A stretch of 64,000 nucleotides of DNA from Rhodamnia argentea (taxonomy: Eukaryota > Streptophyta > Magnoliopsida > Myrtales > Myrtaceae). The notes under the pieces were generated by a model, which made no database searches, had not been told where the DNA came from, and saw nothing but the letters and a program-made list of their open reading frames with translations. Positions 1-11,785 of the stretch are shown here, piece after piece. Position numbers and translations under genes: made by a program. The DNA lies in the NCBI RefSeq assembly GCF_020921035.1, contig NC_063156.1, positions 9,622,501 to 9,686,500 of the forward strand. Reading direction: 5' to 3'. Each line of letters starts with the position of its first letter. The first letter of the stretch is position 1.

Positions 1-1107
1 GTTCACATTATCCACCACCGCTGTCTTCTTGCCAGATGAACCTGAAAAACCGAAATGCATTTATTTACTGGAAAAGGAAAGGATCAGCTTATACTACAAA
101 ATGAGAACTTCATGATCAGAGAAGACACCACAACATTCAAAATAATATTTAAAAAACAAAAGGACACGCAAAAAATGGAAAATCATTTCGCTTCCTAATC
201 TCACCGGAGAATAAAGCATGAGATGACATAGCCGAAGAGGGAGTGAGGGAGAGATCAGTGCAGGCGGAGTCAGATTCATCCACATTGCTCGAGAGGGTCG
301 TCGAAGAAGAAGGATCGAGCCCCTTGGGCAAGACTTGACGATGATGGAGATGCGAAGGTGGCTTTCTCTTCCTGTACACATTGGACTGCTCTCGCTGCCT
401 CCTGGCCGTGATCACATGCCAGTGATTCTTGACCGCATTATCGGTCCGTCCGGGAAATAACCGGGCAATCATGGCCCATTTGTTCCCGTACACCTTGTGA
501 GCGGCCAAGAGCCTATCCTCTTCTTCCTCGCTGAAAGCTCTTCTGTTGATTCGCGGATCCAGCTGATTGAACCACCTGAGCCTGCAACTTTTTCCTGTAG
601 AACGCAAAAAAAAAAAAAAAAAGGAGCACTATCATAATCTTGCTCATAGAGACAAGAAAACTTGGTGAAAATAGATTCCTTTGCTAAATAATTATACTGT
701 TTCCAGGATGTACCTGATCTTCCTTGAAGGTGTTCTGCGATCAAGTTCCAATTTTGAGGTCCGAATCTTCCAACAAGATCTTTGAGCTTGACATCTTCAG
801 CTGGTCTCCAGTGCCCTCTTGTGCAAAGCTTGGTGTGTCCTCTACTTTTGACACAAAGGGCCTGCGTCTTCTGTTCCTCTGCTCCACCTGAAAAAAACAA
901 GACCGAACCTTTTGTCTCGAGTCCTAAAATGCAGCCATTTCTCGCGTTCGGCTTTTGGATTGTCACAAGTTTTTCAGCTCTCTCCCACGAGGTGGTCAGA
1001 ATCTGAAGACCCACGTCTGGATTTTCAGGCCCCTGGCGACTCAAATGGCTCGATTCGCAAGAGAGGGAAAGGCCACCCGCACTGCCTTTCAAGTGTTGAG
1101 CGCTCAT
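1..1107 (-). CDS. MYB56: R2R3-MYB transcription factor, subgroup 21, MYB56-like (3' end cut by window edge)
   Basis: Nuclear DNA-binding transcription factor. Exons on the minus strand are 1107-714, 594-205 and 41-<1, with GT-AG borders that keep frame (Gly split G|GA at the first intron, G|GT at the second). About 275 residues are visible. Residues 1-96 are low-complexity. R2 begins at [14 protein letters not shown] (about residue 97) with Trp at 100 and 120. R3 follows as [20 protein letters not shown], with the first R3 Trp replaced by Phe as is normal in plants, and ends [15 protein letters not shown]. The motif [13 protein letters not shown] after R3 resembles the TELSLTPPSS motif of Arabidopsis MYB56/BRAVO, a quiescent-centre and vascular regulator. 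The relatives MYB52, 54, 105 and 117 lack that pairing as I recall them. The ATG at 1107 is chosen because no ATG lies upstream in the open frame. An acceptor-like pyrimidine tract plus CAG ends at 888 inside exon 1, so an alternative short N-terminus is possible. The C-terminus lies beyond base 1. Confidence 0.87.
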
Positions 1108-1150
1108 CGTGGAGTGAAATCCAGAAAGGCTCGGGAGGACAGAGCCAACA

Positions 1151-1169
1151 GAGAGAGAGAGAGAGAGAG
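1151..1169. repeat. (GA)n microsatellite in the MYB56-like leader
   Basis: A pure GA run lies within the probable 5' leader. It reads as CT on the gene's sense strand, typical of plant pyrimidine-rich leaders. Further GA/CT runs sit upstream near 1401-1411, 1460-1478, 1609-1622 and 1809-1827. Confidence 0.85.
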
Positions 1170-1324
1170 GGAAGGCGATTTCCTTCCAAGGGTTGTTCCC
1201 GAGAAACCACCTCTGTTTTTCTCTCAAATACACAGCAGAGGACAGAAGGAGGGCCAGTCAAAGAGGGAAAACGAAAGACAAAAATGCAGGAACAGATTTG
1301 CACGATGAAGATCAGCTATGGCAG

Positions 1325-1331
1325 ATATATA
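1325..1331 (-). promoter_or_regulatory. Candidate TATA box of the MYB56-like gene
   Basis: Read on the minus strand this is TATATAT, about 220 bases before the start codon at 1107. That would place transcription start near 1295 and give a leader of roughly 190 bases containing a GA/CT microsatellite. This is inferred from motif and spacing only. Confidence 0.35.
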
Positions 1332-2059
1332 GAAGGAGAGCTCAGAAGAAGATGAAGAGCACCGAACTGGTTTGATAAGCATGCGTAGATGTTGTGTAAG
1401 AGAGAGAGAGAGGGGGAAGAGGAACAGAAACTGAAATGGGAGTAACAGTAAGAATGCGTGAGAGAGAGAGAGAGAGAGGGCAAAAGGGAAGAGAGAAGGA
1501 GTCACACGATTCTCTCGCACCCTCCTCCTCCGCCTCCCTCCCACTTTATTTTATGGGGGTAGAGAAATGAGGTCAGTTCAGTGTCTGTCTGCATTACAGA
1601 GCGAAAAAGAGAGAGAGAGAGAAGTGGTTTCGTTTATAAAAATCTAAACTTTTTCCTCTTTTTCAGAAATGCTTCCTTGGCAAAAGAGAAAAAGAAGGGC
1701 TTGAGCCGTTTCATGCAAAGCAGAGACTTGAGAGGAGAGAGAACCCGCTCGTGTGGATGGGTCAGGGTCGTGGGTGGGTGGGTGGGTGCGGTCTTCGGTC
1801 TACGTGCTCTCTCTCTCTCTCTCTCTGGTTCTGAGCAGAAACCAGAATTTGTTTGTCTGTTTCCCAAGCTGGCCCTTCTTTCTTTTGCTCTTTTGCTTTC
1901 CATGGAGGTGCACAGTAAAAACCACAGTCTAGTAGTTACCTCATCTTACCTAACATGCAATTTACCATCCTCTCGTTTGAAAAACTACTGAGCTCTCGCC
2001 GTAACTCATCATCATCATCTGGTTTTGGGGTCAGTTAATGGGTCATGATAAAAGGTTAC

Positions 2060-2560
2060 CCGCATTTAATTATAGGGTCAATGACACGAACAACTTCAAA
2101 TCAGTATATTTATGATAAATTTATTCTAAAAATTAATATACTCCAAATTGGTACATCTTTGATAAATTTATCATTTGCTAGTTTTTGCTAAATTTTACCA
2201 TCAAATTACTAAGTTATGCTAGATGTGGCAGTTGACAAGTGCACCGATTTGAGATTTTTATCTTTTATTTATTACATGTGTAATGGCTTGGGGTTCTTGG
2301 TAAAACACAGTTTAATGAAAACTAGTAGAGTGAAAGTTTATTACGGATGTACCAATTTGAGGTTTGCCAATATCGAAACACTTTAGTAGATCATGTGATG
2401 TAGAAAAACTTCTGATTTAGATGAATTGTTGGTCTAAAAAATAATTTAGAGTAATTTAGTGATAAATGTACCGGTTTGGGGATTTATTATGGTCAAAAAA
2501 ATTATTTTGGGGTAAATATATCGTATGTATACCGATTTTTAGTTTTCCGTGGTAGTAACC
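2060..2560. repeat. Probable foldback (MITE-like) repeat
   Basis: The left part carries forms such as 'gataaatttattctaaaaatt' and 'ccaaattggtaca'. The right part carries 'gataaatgtaccggtttgg' and 'aaaaattattttggggtaaat', which are diverged reverse-complement forms of each other. The edges are not sharp and no target duplication is visible. No gene is seen from 1110 to 4000. A T run of about 27 lies at 3411-3437. Confidence 0.35.
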
Positions 2561-4019
2561 TTAAAGTTTTACAGCACCATCATTTGTTAAAGTACTTTTG
2601 ACGGGTTATTACATGGACAAGATGCATATGCTCATAAGCGGCACGAGTAATTGAATTGGTAGATCCTTGGTTAAATCCGGTGAGATCGATTGATTTCATA
2701 AGTCCGTTATGTTTTGAGGGGACTAATGCAATCATCTCTCAAACTTTCAGTTGTTGTTATCGAATTTTTTTTTCCTTTTATGTTGATCCGAGGATTCTGT
2801 CAATTTTCTACGTATAAGAGAAGTAGAGTTTAGGCATTTTGAAGCGACGTTTAATATGAACCCTCTCATTTCTCGGCGTTTTAAAGTCTCGTGTGTTTCT
2901 TGTTTATGCAGTTTATGGAGTTCGATGTTTCCTTCCACCTAATAACTTGAATTACTCTGGACTACTTCTCAGTCCACGAGAGAACTTCACTTCTCGCAAA
3001 AAGTCAACGCACTTCTTCTCATTTTCTCACAATATTGTCAAAACATTACATGATTTCGTTTGACTGTACGAAACTATAATCGGCTCTTTAATTTCAATTA
3101 TATCCTAAGTTAGCTAGATTCCTTAGATTACTTCCTTTCCTTAGTATTTTGCTCGAGTAGAAGAGACTCCTTAAATACGACAATTGTTCATACAAGTAAT
3201 ATACTCAATGCCTTCTTCTTTTATCTTTTGGACATCGTTATCGGATTCAAACTTTTCGAGGTGCCGATAAAAGAGATTTTAATAACTACTTGCATGGTAC
3301 AAAATGCAGGATTGGAACAATTTCAAGAACTCTCGTTTTTAAACTCTCTCATCGAAACCTAACACCTAATTTTCAGGCTTTGGACTTGTTAATTTTTCTT
3401 TCTCTTCCTTTCTTTTTTTTTTTTTTTTTTTTTTTTGGGCCAAGAGCTCACTTTTTAGTTGGTTGGTCACGATTCCAGGTTCTCTTTTCCATGTCCTTCC
3501 AATGGCGATGATATCAAAAGCTTCAACAACTGAAATTGGATAGAGATACTCTACTTTTTTATCATGAATTGTTTCTCAATGATTGCCTTTTGCTTTTGTT
3601 CCATAGCCTCGTGCACGAAAATATTTAGGTGTCGGCCCGCATCTTATTATCACCGGTCGATCTCGACTATAGTCTCGGTCGATTAATAATATCGACGAAC
3701 CCAATATCATATAGTTAGTCCATGTCGTTCCTCCAAAACGAAATCAAAGGCACGAGCATGCATCTTGCGCAAGAAAATCTCATACAGTCAAGATTTTCGT
3801 TTAAATAATTATATTGCCTACAGAACTTTGCTGACAAATTTCTGTAAGGGAGGGATGGATCATGGATATCTACAAAAATAGGGAAAAAATCTGGACGTGT
3901 ACGTTAAAAAGAAAGAAAGCATGGGCCTGAAAATTGAAAAACAGAAAGAAATATCGAAAAATGTGAGGAATGGACAAAGACATGACATTGATTGAGGTAC
4001 AAGGTGAGAATGGATAGGT

Positions 4020-4560
4020 TTGAGTATGGTTTTAGGGCACCAGTCAAAATAGGACAACTGATCCGGTTCCCAGTTCCGTGTGATGTAGGGCAGATTTCAA
4101 GTCTCGAAAATCGGAGAACCGTTCTGACAGTATAGGTTTCATGTTTCATGTGATGGAACCAGAAACATAGAACCTGTCTTTGTATTTGTTTTCTTCCATA
4201 TTTTCGCAGAATCTTGCAATGTTTCGTGACGTCTGATGATGAGTGTGTAATCCGGAACCGTCGATCCGTGCTCTGATTTTCGGCAACATCAATAATCGAG
4301 AGTTTTATTTTGTTAATGTTTCATATTATTCGTGTGTCTGGATTTGAGCTGTGGTCGATGAATTGTAGTACCAAATTATGATCATTAAATGTGGTGATTC
4401 ACTGCAATAATTCAATTAAGAATATATATATGGAATCTGAGTAGACTATGAAAGCGACTTTGAAAACCCGTAGCAAGGTAGGTTGCAAATTTCAGATTTT
4501 AAAATTTTGGAAATCGATTCCTACGGCAGGTTTCATGATTCATATGAAACCTAAATCGAC
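4020..4560. repeat. Dispersed repeat related to the element at 54.75-55.36 kb
   Basis: Shares with 54.9-55.0 kb a block that here reads 'cgtctgatgatgagtgtgta' followed by 'atccgga', plus 'aacctag/aaccgg/ggttcc'-type units on either side. The ends are not defined here. The stretch from 4560 to 5800 holds AT-rich DNA, including a diverged copy of the 'ttcacgaaaaatg' type of repeat near 5200-5430. I see no gene in it. Confidence 0.4.
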
Positions 4561-5799
4561 CTAAGAATACCTTAGCCCCATTAAAAAAAAAACGACGACG
4601 AGGACAAACGTCATCAATTGGAGCTGGTGTTCGGTCTTCTTCACGCTGGAGATGAGGGTGACGAGATGATGGTTGCTTGTTTGACCGATGAACATCGGCT
4701 CCTGTTTTGCAGTTGCAGGTATTCCGGGAAGCAGCAAATGCGTCATTTATAATTTGTATAGGTATCGCTTTTTGTTTCTCTTCTTGCACGCCAAGGCCCA
4801 ATGCTGTGCTGTGCAATTTCCCCTTTATGGCAACATTCGTTAATAAAGTTTTACCGACTCCCATGTTCATAGTTTCAGTGCCCACATGAAGGGTCGGTGC
4901 GAGCACCTGTTCTTGTCCTTTTTTTTTTTTTTTTCCTTCCCCCTCATTGTTTTCAGACCAAAATTCGTAGAGGCACATGTTAAAGTAAGCAAAACACATT
5001 AAAATTGCAAATATGTTCTTTCCTAACTAAGCGGTTAACGTAATAAGTCCGTAACGATAACCCTCGTCTTGGTCCCAAGGAAATGCGCAATCCGTAGTTC
5101 GGTGAGTTCTTATCTAATCCATTCGTAAGGACCAATGTCACTGCTTTGTTCGGAAAGATAGAGGGACGAAAAAAAATATAGGATCAGAATGAATTTTTTG
5201 ACTTCGTTTGTTTCACAGAAAACAAATAATTAAATTTTTTTTTTAAATAATCTTTTGTATTGCTTGAAATAATTGATCACATGTAACTCTTTTCATTATC
5301 AACAATTATTTATATATAAAACATTTCGATGACGATGAAAATATTTTTCATCTATTCATATTTGTAAGCCACGGAAGTGATTACTTTCAAGGAAATGCAT
5401 TTTTCAAAATATTTTTTCGCGAAATAAAAGAGTATTTTCATGTCCATCCAAAGCATAAAAAGCTTCATTCATGTGGGAAGAAGAAGCACATAAAAAGAAG
5501 AAAAAAATTAGGAAGTATTTCAAATAAAGGCTCGACATCATTTTCTCAAATAATTGTCTAAAGAAGTGTGGTAATTTCAAATAAGGGCTTGAATTGGCTT
5601 TGCACAGTCAAAAAAGGGGACTCGTCTCAAGGGCATTTTCGTCATTTGAATTTATTTTATTTTTGAGATTATAAAGTTATTTCAGATCTTTATTTAAAAT
5701 AATATTCACTCGCATCTTCATTTAAAAAAATTAAAGCACTTCAGGTTTATTTGAAAAAAAATAAGAGCATATCGAACCACTATTTGAAATTTTACCATG

Positions 5800-6960
5800 C
5801 TGGGAGTTGTCTCAAAAGCGAAGGATACCGAGAGAGAGAGAGAGGTGTGTGGCACAGTGGCAGACTCGCAGAGGATTTTCGAGGGGAGGAAATATTGGGC
5901 GAGTGAGATACTCTTCTCTTCTCGGGAGGGGAGGGGGGGTTCATCATCATAACAGCAAAGATACATCAAATCACCACCGATGGCGACTGCCAAAGAAATC
6001 TCTCGTTTTCATCTGCCTGTGCTCCTCGAATCTCAGCCCCAGCAAATGCATCATAGATATAGATCTAATCCCAGAAACAGGTACAGAAACAGAAACAGAG
6101 ATACCCTTCTCTCTCTCTCTCTCTCTCTCTGTACACAAGAAAACGCACCGTTCGCTTGAAGCCCGCACGAGATCCACGCACAGCACACGTCCGTCCACAC
6201 AAAGCAGAAACAGAGACCCTCCATTGTCTCAGACGTACGTTACGTACCGTACGTTACGTTGTCATCACCCCCCCCCACGCGTGTGAGCCAACCTGAGCTA
6301 CAGAGAGAGAAATATGGAGAGGGAGAGAGATAGAGAGAGCTTTTTTCTGGGTTCGGTTTCAACAACTCGCCCCGATTTTGGGTGGTAACGTAACTCAGTT
6401 CTGGCGTTTTGCTTCTCCCCCCGATTCCCCTTCTGTCAGCAATATCTCACGACCCCCTCCGTTCCCTCCCCTGTTTTATTTATTTATTCATCTCTGTTGT
6501 GTGGACTTTTTGCTTCCTTTTTCGTGGAGCGTGGTGGGGTCGTGGCGCCTGTGGTTTCATTTCATGCCATGCATGGGGGGAGGGAGGGAGGGAGGGCTCT
6601 CTATCTGTGTCTTTACACGTGCGGGTGGGCCTTTGCATGCGTGGGGATCCAGGCGGTGGTGTTGGAGAGAGAGAGAGAAGCAAACAAGGAGTGGTAACGG
6701 TGTTCGCGCGAAAGAGGGAAGAGAAAAGCGTAACGACTTTTGATATGGGGGACACTTGCTTTCGTGGGACCTTCCCCACTCCAAAAAAAAAAGGGGGGTT
6801 TTTCTATCTGAAATAACGAGAGAGAGAGAGAGAGAGTTTCGACCCAAAAAAAAAAAAAATCGAGCCGCTAACCCTCGCCGGCGGGAGCCGATTGAAGTTC
6901 CGAATGTGAAGTCGATGGGACGTGGATATTGCGTAAATAATACGAATAAGTCGATTACGT
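5800..6960. other. GA/CT-rich, relatively GC-rich island without a recognised gene
   Basis: This block stands out from its AT-rich surroundings. It carries GA or CT runs near 5829-5844, 6111-6131, 6664-6679 and 6819-6837, a G-run and C-run rich middle, and a palindromic ACGT-rich tract at 6233-6260. Its composition resembles the promoter and leader regions of MYB56 and MYB60 in this window. The open frames across it are low-complexity Ser/Leu or Arg/Glu readings of the GA/CT repeats, so I do not call a protein. It may be the 5' region of a non-coding transcript or of a lost gene. Confidence 0.4.
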
Positions 6961-7402
6961 GACTTTGATCAAGCGGTTGACTTGTGAACCGTTTTTCTTG
7001 GTTGTTTGTTTATAAAACGCATAAATGGTGCATTTTCTTGTCCCACACAGAAAATATGGAAAAGTGCGAGACACTTTTTAAGTGAATGGTAATGAGTTAA
7101 GTCGACTGGACCCTACTATATCCGCCTGCGGATGCACGAATTTGGCGCACTTCTAAACAATGATTATTAATTTTCTTTATTACATTTCAAAATTTAATTT
7201 TCTTCATTAAATTTCAAATTTTTAATAATAAATTTATTGTTGTATCCTAACAAAACAGTACCATAATTCTTTAAAAAAAAAATTGTTATCACTCATCAAT
7301 GTCCTATTCCATTTTTTCATTCCCGAAAATATTTCTAAACAATTTTCTTGTCCACGTCACACGGTCAGAATGGTCTCTCCATTTTGGTTGATCATTAGGT
7401 AT

Positions 7403-7550
7403 CCATTGAGGTCGTTGGCTCAGTAATAAAGAGGCTGGATGTCTTTTACAATATCACCGATTCGATCTACGATGCGAAACAAACTTCTGTAAAAACTCGT
7501 GCCGCGTCATCTAACTGTGACGTGCCCCATGTGAAGAGATTTTTTTGGAT
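7403..7550 (+). mobile_element. SINE-like tRNA-derived element (fragment)
   Basis: Contains an A-box-like sequence (TTGGCTCAGTAATAAAGAGG, near 7415) and a B-box-like sequence (CCGATTCGATCT, near 7456) about 40 bases apart, the layout of a plant SINE head. A T-run near 7541 may mark the tail. No target duplication was identified. The rest of 6961-9480 is AT-rich DNA where I see no gene. Confidence 0.45.
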
Positions 7551-9479
7551 GCTAGCATCTCGGTGGAATTGTAGTATCAAGCATGCCAATCTAAAATCTT
7601 TGAATCGCATGTGGTGTAGAGTAGTTATGATCAAATCCAAACATTCCATAGTAGGTGCGATCATATGGTAACTCCTGCTCGGGGTTAGTGACTCCTCCTC
7701 ATCCTTGTATCGATCAAAATAAATCGGATGTTTCTTCAATATTTGCCCATGGTGTTCAAATCATTTGTGCAGAATTTTTTGAGTTCTTTCTCCATCAATG
7801 TCTAATGGAGGGGTGGGCATCAAGGTCACAACAACCTTTCACTTCACATGATTACTCACACATCACTTCACACCCCCTCCCTACACACCACAAAACATAC
7901 TATGAACACGTTGTTCAAATTGAACATAGTCTTTCCCGTCATCAAACATTCATTTTACCTTTCTCGTTCTGGTCCGACACCTTTTTGACAAATCTACGTA
8001 TCTTGCTAATCACTTAGGAGGTGGTGTGCACTATAGTTGTTTGGGAATAGAACTCTCCTACATTGTTGTCCCATAGTAACTTACTCAAAAAGCGATTTCA
8101 ACCGCCTTTTGATGATTAGATGTCGATGAGGAAAGCCATTTCATCATTTCTCTAAAGAGATAAAGTTGGTAAAGTCCAATTTTGATTTCTAGACTTGCCC
8201 ATGGTTTTACCAAGCTCTTAATTTTTTTTGTTTGTTCAATTAAGTGGGTTTAACTTGCATTACTTTTCTAATCAAATTTCTTTAACTCCAAATCCGATTT
8301 ACTGGAGTTGACATGTCCATTGGTGTCGGTGATGATCTGATGTGGAAAGCCTGAGTTTAGCACTCTTATCACGAAATGTCATTGCTCAAAATCTGGTGGT
8401 TCGGAAATTTTTCCACTTCCATGCATGGGCCCTGACTCACCCTCCGTGGACGAAACTTGCAGATAGGTGATATTCTACGACGGCACAAAACTTTTTTATG
8501 TCAGACTCTTGCTAGCTCCTATAAACAAGTTGGAACAAATTAATCAAATCTAGAGCTGGACGGACTTGATTAGAAGGTCACATAAGTTTAAAGACGTGGG
8601 CAAATTAAAAGTTGAAGGACTTGCCACGAAGAAAGTGTAAATATAAAGATGAAAAGGTGGACTTTTACCGGTAGAGTTTGTATACACTCATGGCAGTTTT
8701 AATGTGTTTGTGACAATTCATAGTACAAACTCTCCACAAGCATGAATCATAATTCTTGCCACCAACCTCGTTAATAACATCGAATATAGCCGTAAAATGT
8801 CATGTCATCAGTAAACAATATTCACTACTTTTTTACTAGTACCCCGTTAATCTTATCCAAATGACATAGATAAATTGGCTATATGGAAAAATTGTTTTCT
8901 AGAAAGTCCAAATGACATAATTTGGATCCATAATCTCATCCATTAAATACCCATTAATCAATGAAAAGAGTTTTTTTTTTGTCTGTCCTATCTCTCAATC
9001 TCCTCTCTCTGACTTTTGCTCAACTTCTTTACAGAGCGCAGAATTCAAATTCCATATCTATGATACTAGCATTCTCACCTCTCTAATTCCTTGAATAGTA
9101 GGGCCACCCATATCAATGAAATAAAGTTCAACAACTTGTTCCCCGTGCTATTGTGCCACTGGACAATAAATTAACGTAAAGGGTCTAATATAAACAACAA
9201 TACATGCCTAAGTTAGGCAGTTTACCATGCATTAAAAGCCAGAATATCATATACCCTCCATTACATAAGAACATATAGATATGTGTATATATATATATGT
9301 CTATGAGCTGTTAACCCCTCCATCAAGAAAAGGGTCGGTGCTAATTAGTCATCCACTCAATACATAGATACAACTCGAAAGTTTGGAGCCATGCATGACC
9401 AATAACAATCAATCAATCAATCCGCCTCCATAAAGCTAAGAAAACCCTCCATTTTTCTAATGCTTTGCAAACCCTAAAA

Positions 9480-10750
9480 AGAGAAAGAGAGGAGAATCTG
9501 AGGGGATGTTAGGCCTTGTTCTTTTCCCTTCTCCATGGAATCAAAAGGCCGAGAAGAAAGGACGTGAAAAGCAGCCATTGTTGAAAGGGCGCGGCCACGA
9601 GTGGAGTCCCCCCTCTTCGTTGCGGAGCCCGATTCACAAACTTTATGAATTTTTTTTTTTGACCGACCGACCGATCGATCGATCGATGGATCAATCCCCC
9701 GCCCCATCTTTAGGAAAAAGGGCAAATTGACGGAAAGAAAGGAACCCCACCCCTTCCCCCTCGAACACCCCCCACATAAATATGATGCGAGAAAGAAAAC
9801 AAAGGCCTTCTCCGACATGTCAACATCGATATCATCGTGAGTGTAGAACACAGCTTTGTCCTTTGCCTTGAAGTGAACATTCAAACGGATGGGCCTGGTT
9901 GAGCCAATAATTCACGGCCATTGATGGAACCCGCGCGTACAGAAACGAGTCAGAGATTCGTAAGCTGATCAATTGGCATGTATCAAGATGTCTGACCCGT
10001 GTTCTTGCTCGTCACCGTCACGAAACGGCCTATCGCGACAATAAACGGATTGAAAAACTCGAAGGAACCGTACCAAGGGTAGGTCGAGAACGGAGACATG
10101 GTGATTAGAACTGGGTACCTTTCGGGCTAGGAGGTAAATTTGCACTCCAGGTTTACGCCAGAGAGGTCGACATCTTATTACAAGTACAATTGGACATCTC
10201 ATATCTGTTCTCTCTCACTTTTTTTTTTCTTTTCAAGTTCATTTCATTCCATTCTTTATTAGATGTTCTTTCCAAATTTGCCAACCTTGGATCCGAGGTC
10301 CCCAACCTTATGTGGCCGCATATCTAGGTGGCCATTGGTCTTACTCACTGTGGTTGCAAGTTGCAACATCTCTGTTCTTTTTTACAAAGGAACAATAATG
10401 ACGGGCTGCAAGTGTCCGGGATGCAACAAAGGTGGCGGCCTCAGGGATGCAACAAAGGTGGCGGCAGAGTGGTGCAACATCAGGTCAAGAAGAGTGCGGC
10501 AACGGCGGTGGCGGAGGGGAGGGAGAGAAATTTGTGTTGGGCATTTTGACGCTTTGGAGTAAATTCCTCTAGGGGCTCTTAGGTCAACTGGGGTAATTGG
10601 AATAGGTCTCGCTGCCCCTAACTTGCGGGATCCCCGATTAGAACCGGAAGTCGAAACCACATAAAATCGTGATCGGATCACGCATAACCCCATTTGATCC
10701 ATCAAGTCAGCGAGATGGTTGAAACACGAGTATACACTCATCGACTCGTC
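9480..10750. other. Gene-poor stretch with unassigned open frames
   Basis: Minus-strand frames at 9474-9884 and 9969-10202 and overlapping frames at 10263-10741 are open, but I recognise none. They show no domain, no clear splice pattern and heavy low-complexity content. A GACC/GATC tetranucleotide run lies at 9661-9686. A short coding-like segment on the minus strand near 9790-9885 (acidic, around YTHDDIDVDM) could be a gene relic, but nothing flanking supports it. Confidence 0.3.
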
Positions 10751-10779
10751 TTTTAATCCACTTAAAATTGGTGTTGGGC

Positions 10780-11400
10780 TCTACAACACCATACTAAACT
10801 TTAACTTTTTTCTTTTCTTTTTGTTAATTTTTCGTAGTCATTCTGATTTCTTAAAGTGTTCACCAAGTGGCGGAACTGGTAGAATATTTTATATATAGGC
10901 TTTATTAATTATTATTGTAATTAATTATTGGTCCAATAATGAAAAATAAAAGATTTTATAATTCTACTTGAATATGGTACTTGATAGTATGGGCCGAGAT
11001 AAACCTTATCTATAATGATGGGATAGGTTTCAATTTCTATAAATAGAGCTCAAGTCTCTCCTCTAAACCCTAATGTTCACATAACCTCACATCAAAAATC
11101 GTCAGAAGCGATATGTGAAGGGCCGTATCATTAAACCCCATAGGAGAGAAGCTCTTGAGCATTGGATCGTTGCAATTTCCGTATTAAGAACGATGTATCC
11201 GAAACAAGGTCCGTCAATTCTTTTACTTTATAAAACTGTTATTCACATATCCATACATATTATTTTTGAGTTGCTGCATAAGGATTAAAATCGCAGCTTA
11301 CAAGAACTGGAATCCAAAACCCTAGCGCCAGATCCATTGAACGAAGGTTTGAAAACCAAGTCTAAGCAAAGTAAACTATAGCTTCTCCTCGTTAATTAAC
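10780..11400 (+). mobile_element. TATA-box and leader-like segment, possibly a solo LTR relic
   Basis: A canonical TATAAATA lies at 11038-11045, followed about 30 bases later by AAACCCTAA and a short leader-like sequence. The layout (AT-rich upstream part, TATA, then about 350 bases without an open frame) resembles the U3-R-U5 of a plant LTR. I cannot find matched TG/CA ends, a primer-binding site or a second LTR. It could equally be an orphan promoter. Confidence 0.25.
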
Positions 11401-11785
11401 GGAGAACTTTCAGCCCACTTTGTCCACTTCAAGATGTTGGCGGAAAAGTTTGAAGAAGTCGCCATCTTTTTCAGGTCCCGGCCATTAAAACCCCGTTGGT
11501 GCTAAAACGGGCCACCATCGATTACAACCTTCGGCGCTTTTGCTGACTACTATTTTGTAGCATTTGAGGGGGTGAGTTTGACATTCGACGTTGGAGAGAC
11601 CACTGGAAAAATCGAATGAATATTTCACATGAGACAAAACTAGAACTGGTGGGGATTGGTACGGTGATTATTAACAAACCCACCATCAGTTTGATCGAGA
11701 TACTTCACTGCATTTTCCTTGACACAAATCAAAAGTCAGAAGAATTACTAAAAAATTCTTAAATCTATCGTAATGAAAATAGTGT

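Noticed and set aside
1107..1233. Longer N-terminus for the MYB56-like protein in the same open frame
   Set aside because: The open frame extends to 1233 but begins with GTG; the first ATG in frame is at 1107.
4499..4999. 166-codon minus-strand frame
   Set aside because: It runs through a poly-Lys tract from an A-run, shows no domain I know, and overlaps a dispersed repeat.
9474..9884. 136-codon minus-strand frame
   Set aside because: Only a short part looks coding-like; the rest reads through a GATC tetranucleotide run and low-complexity sequence. No exon structure.
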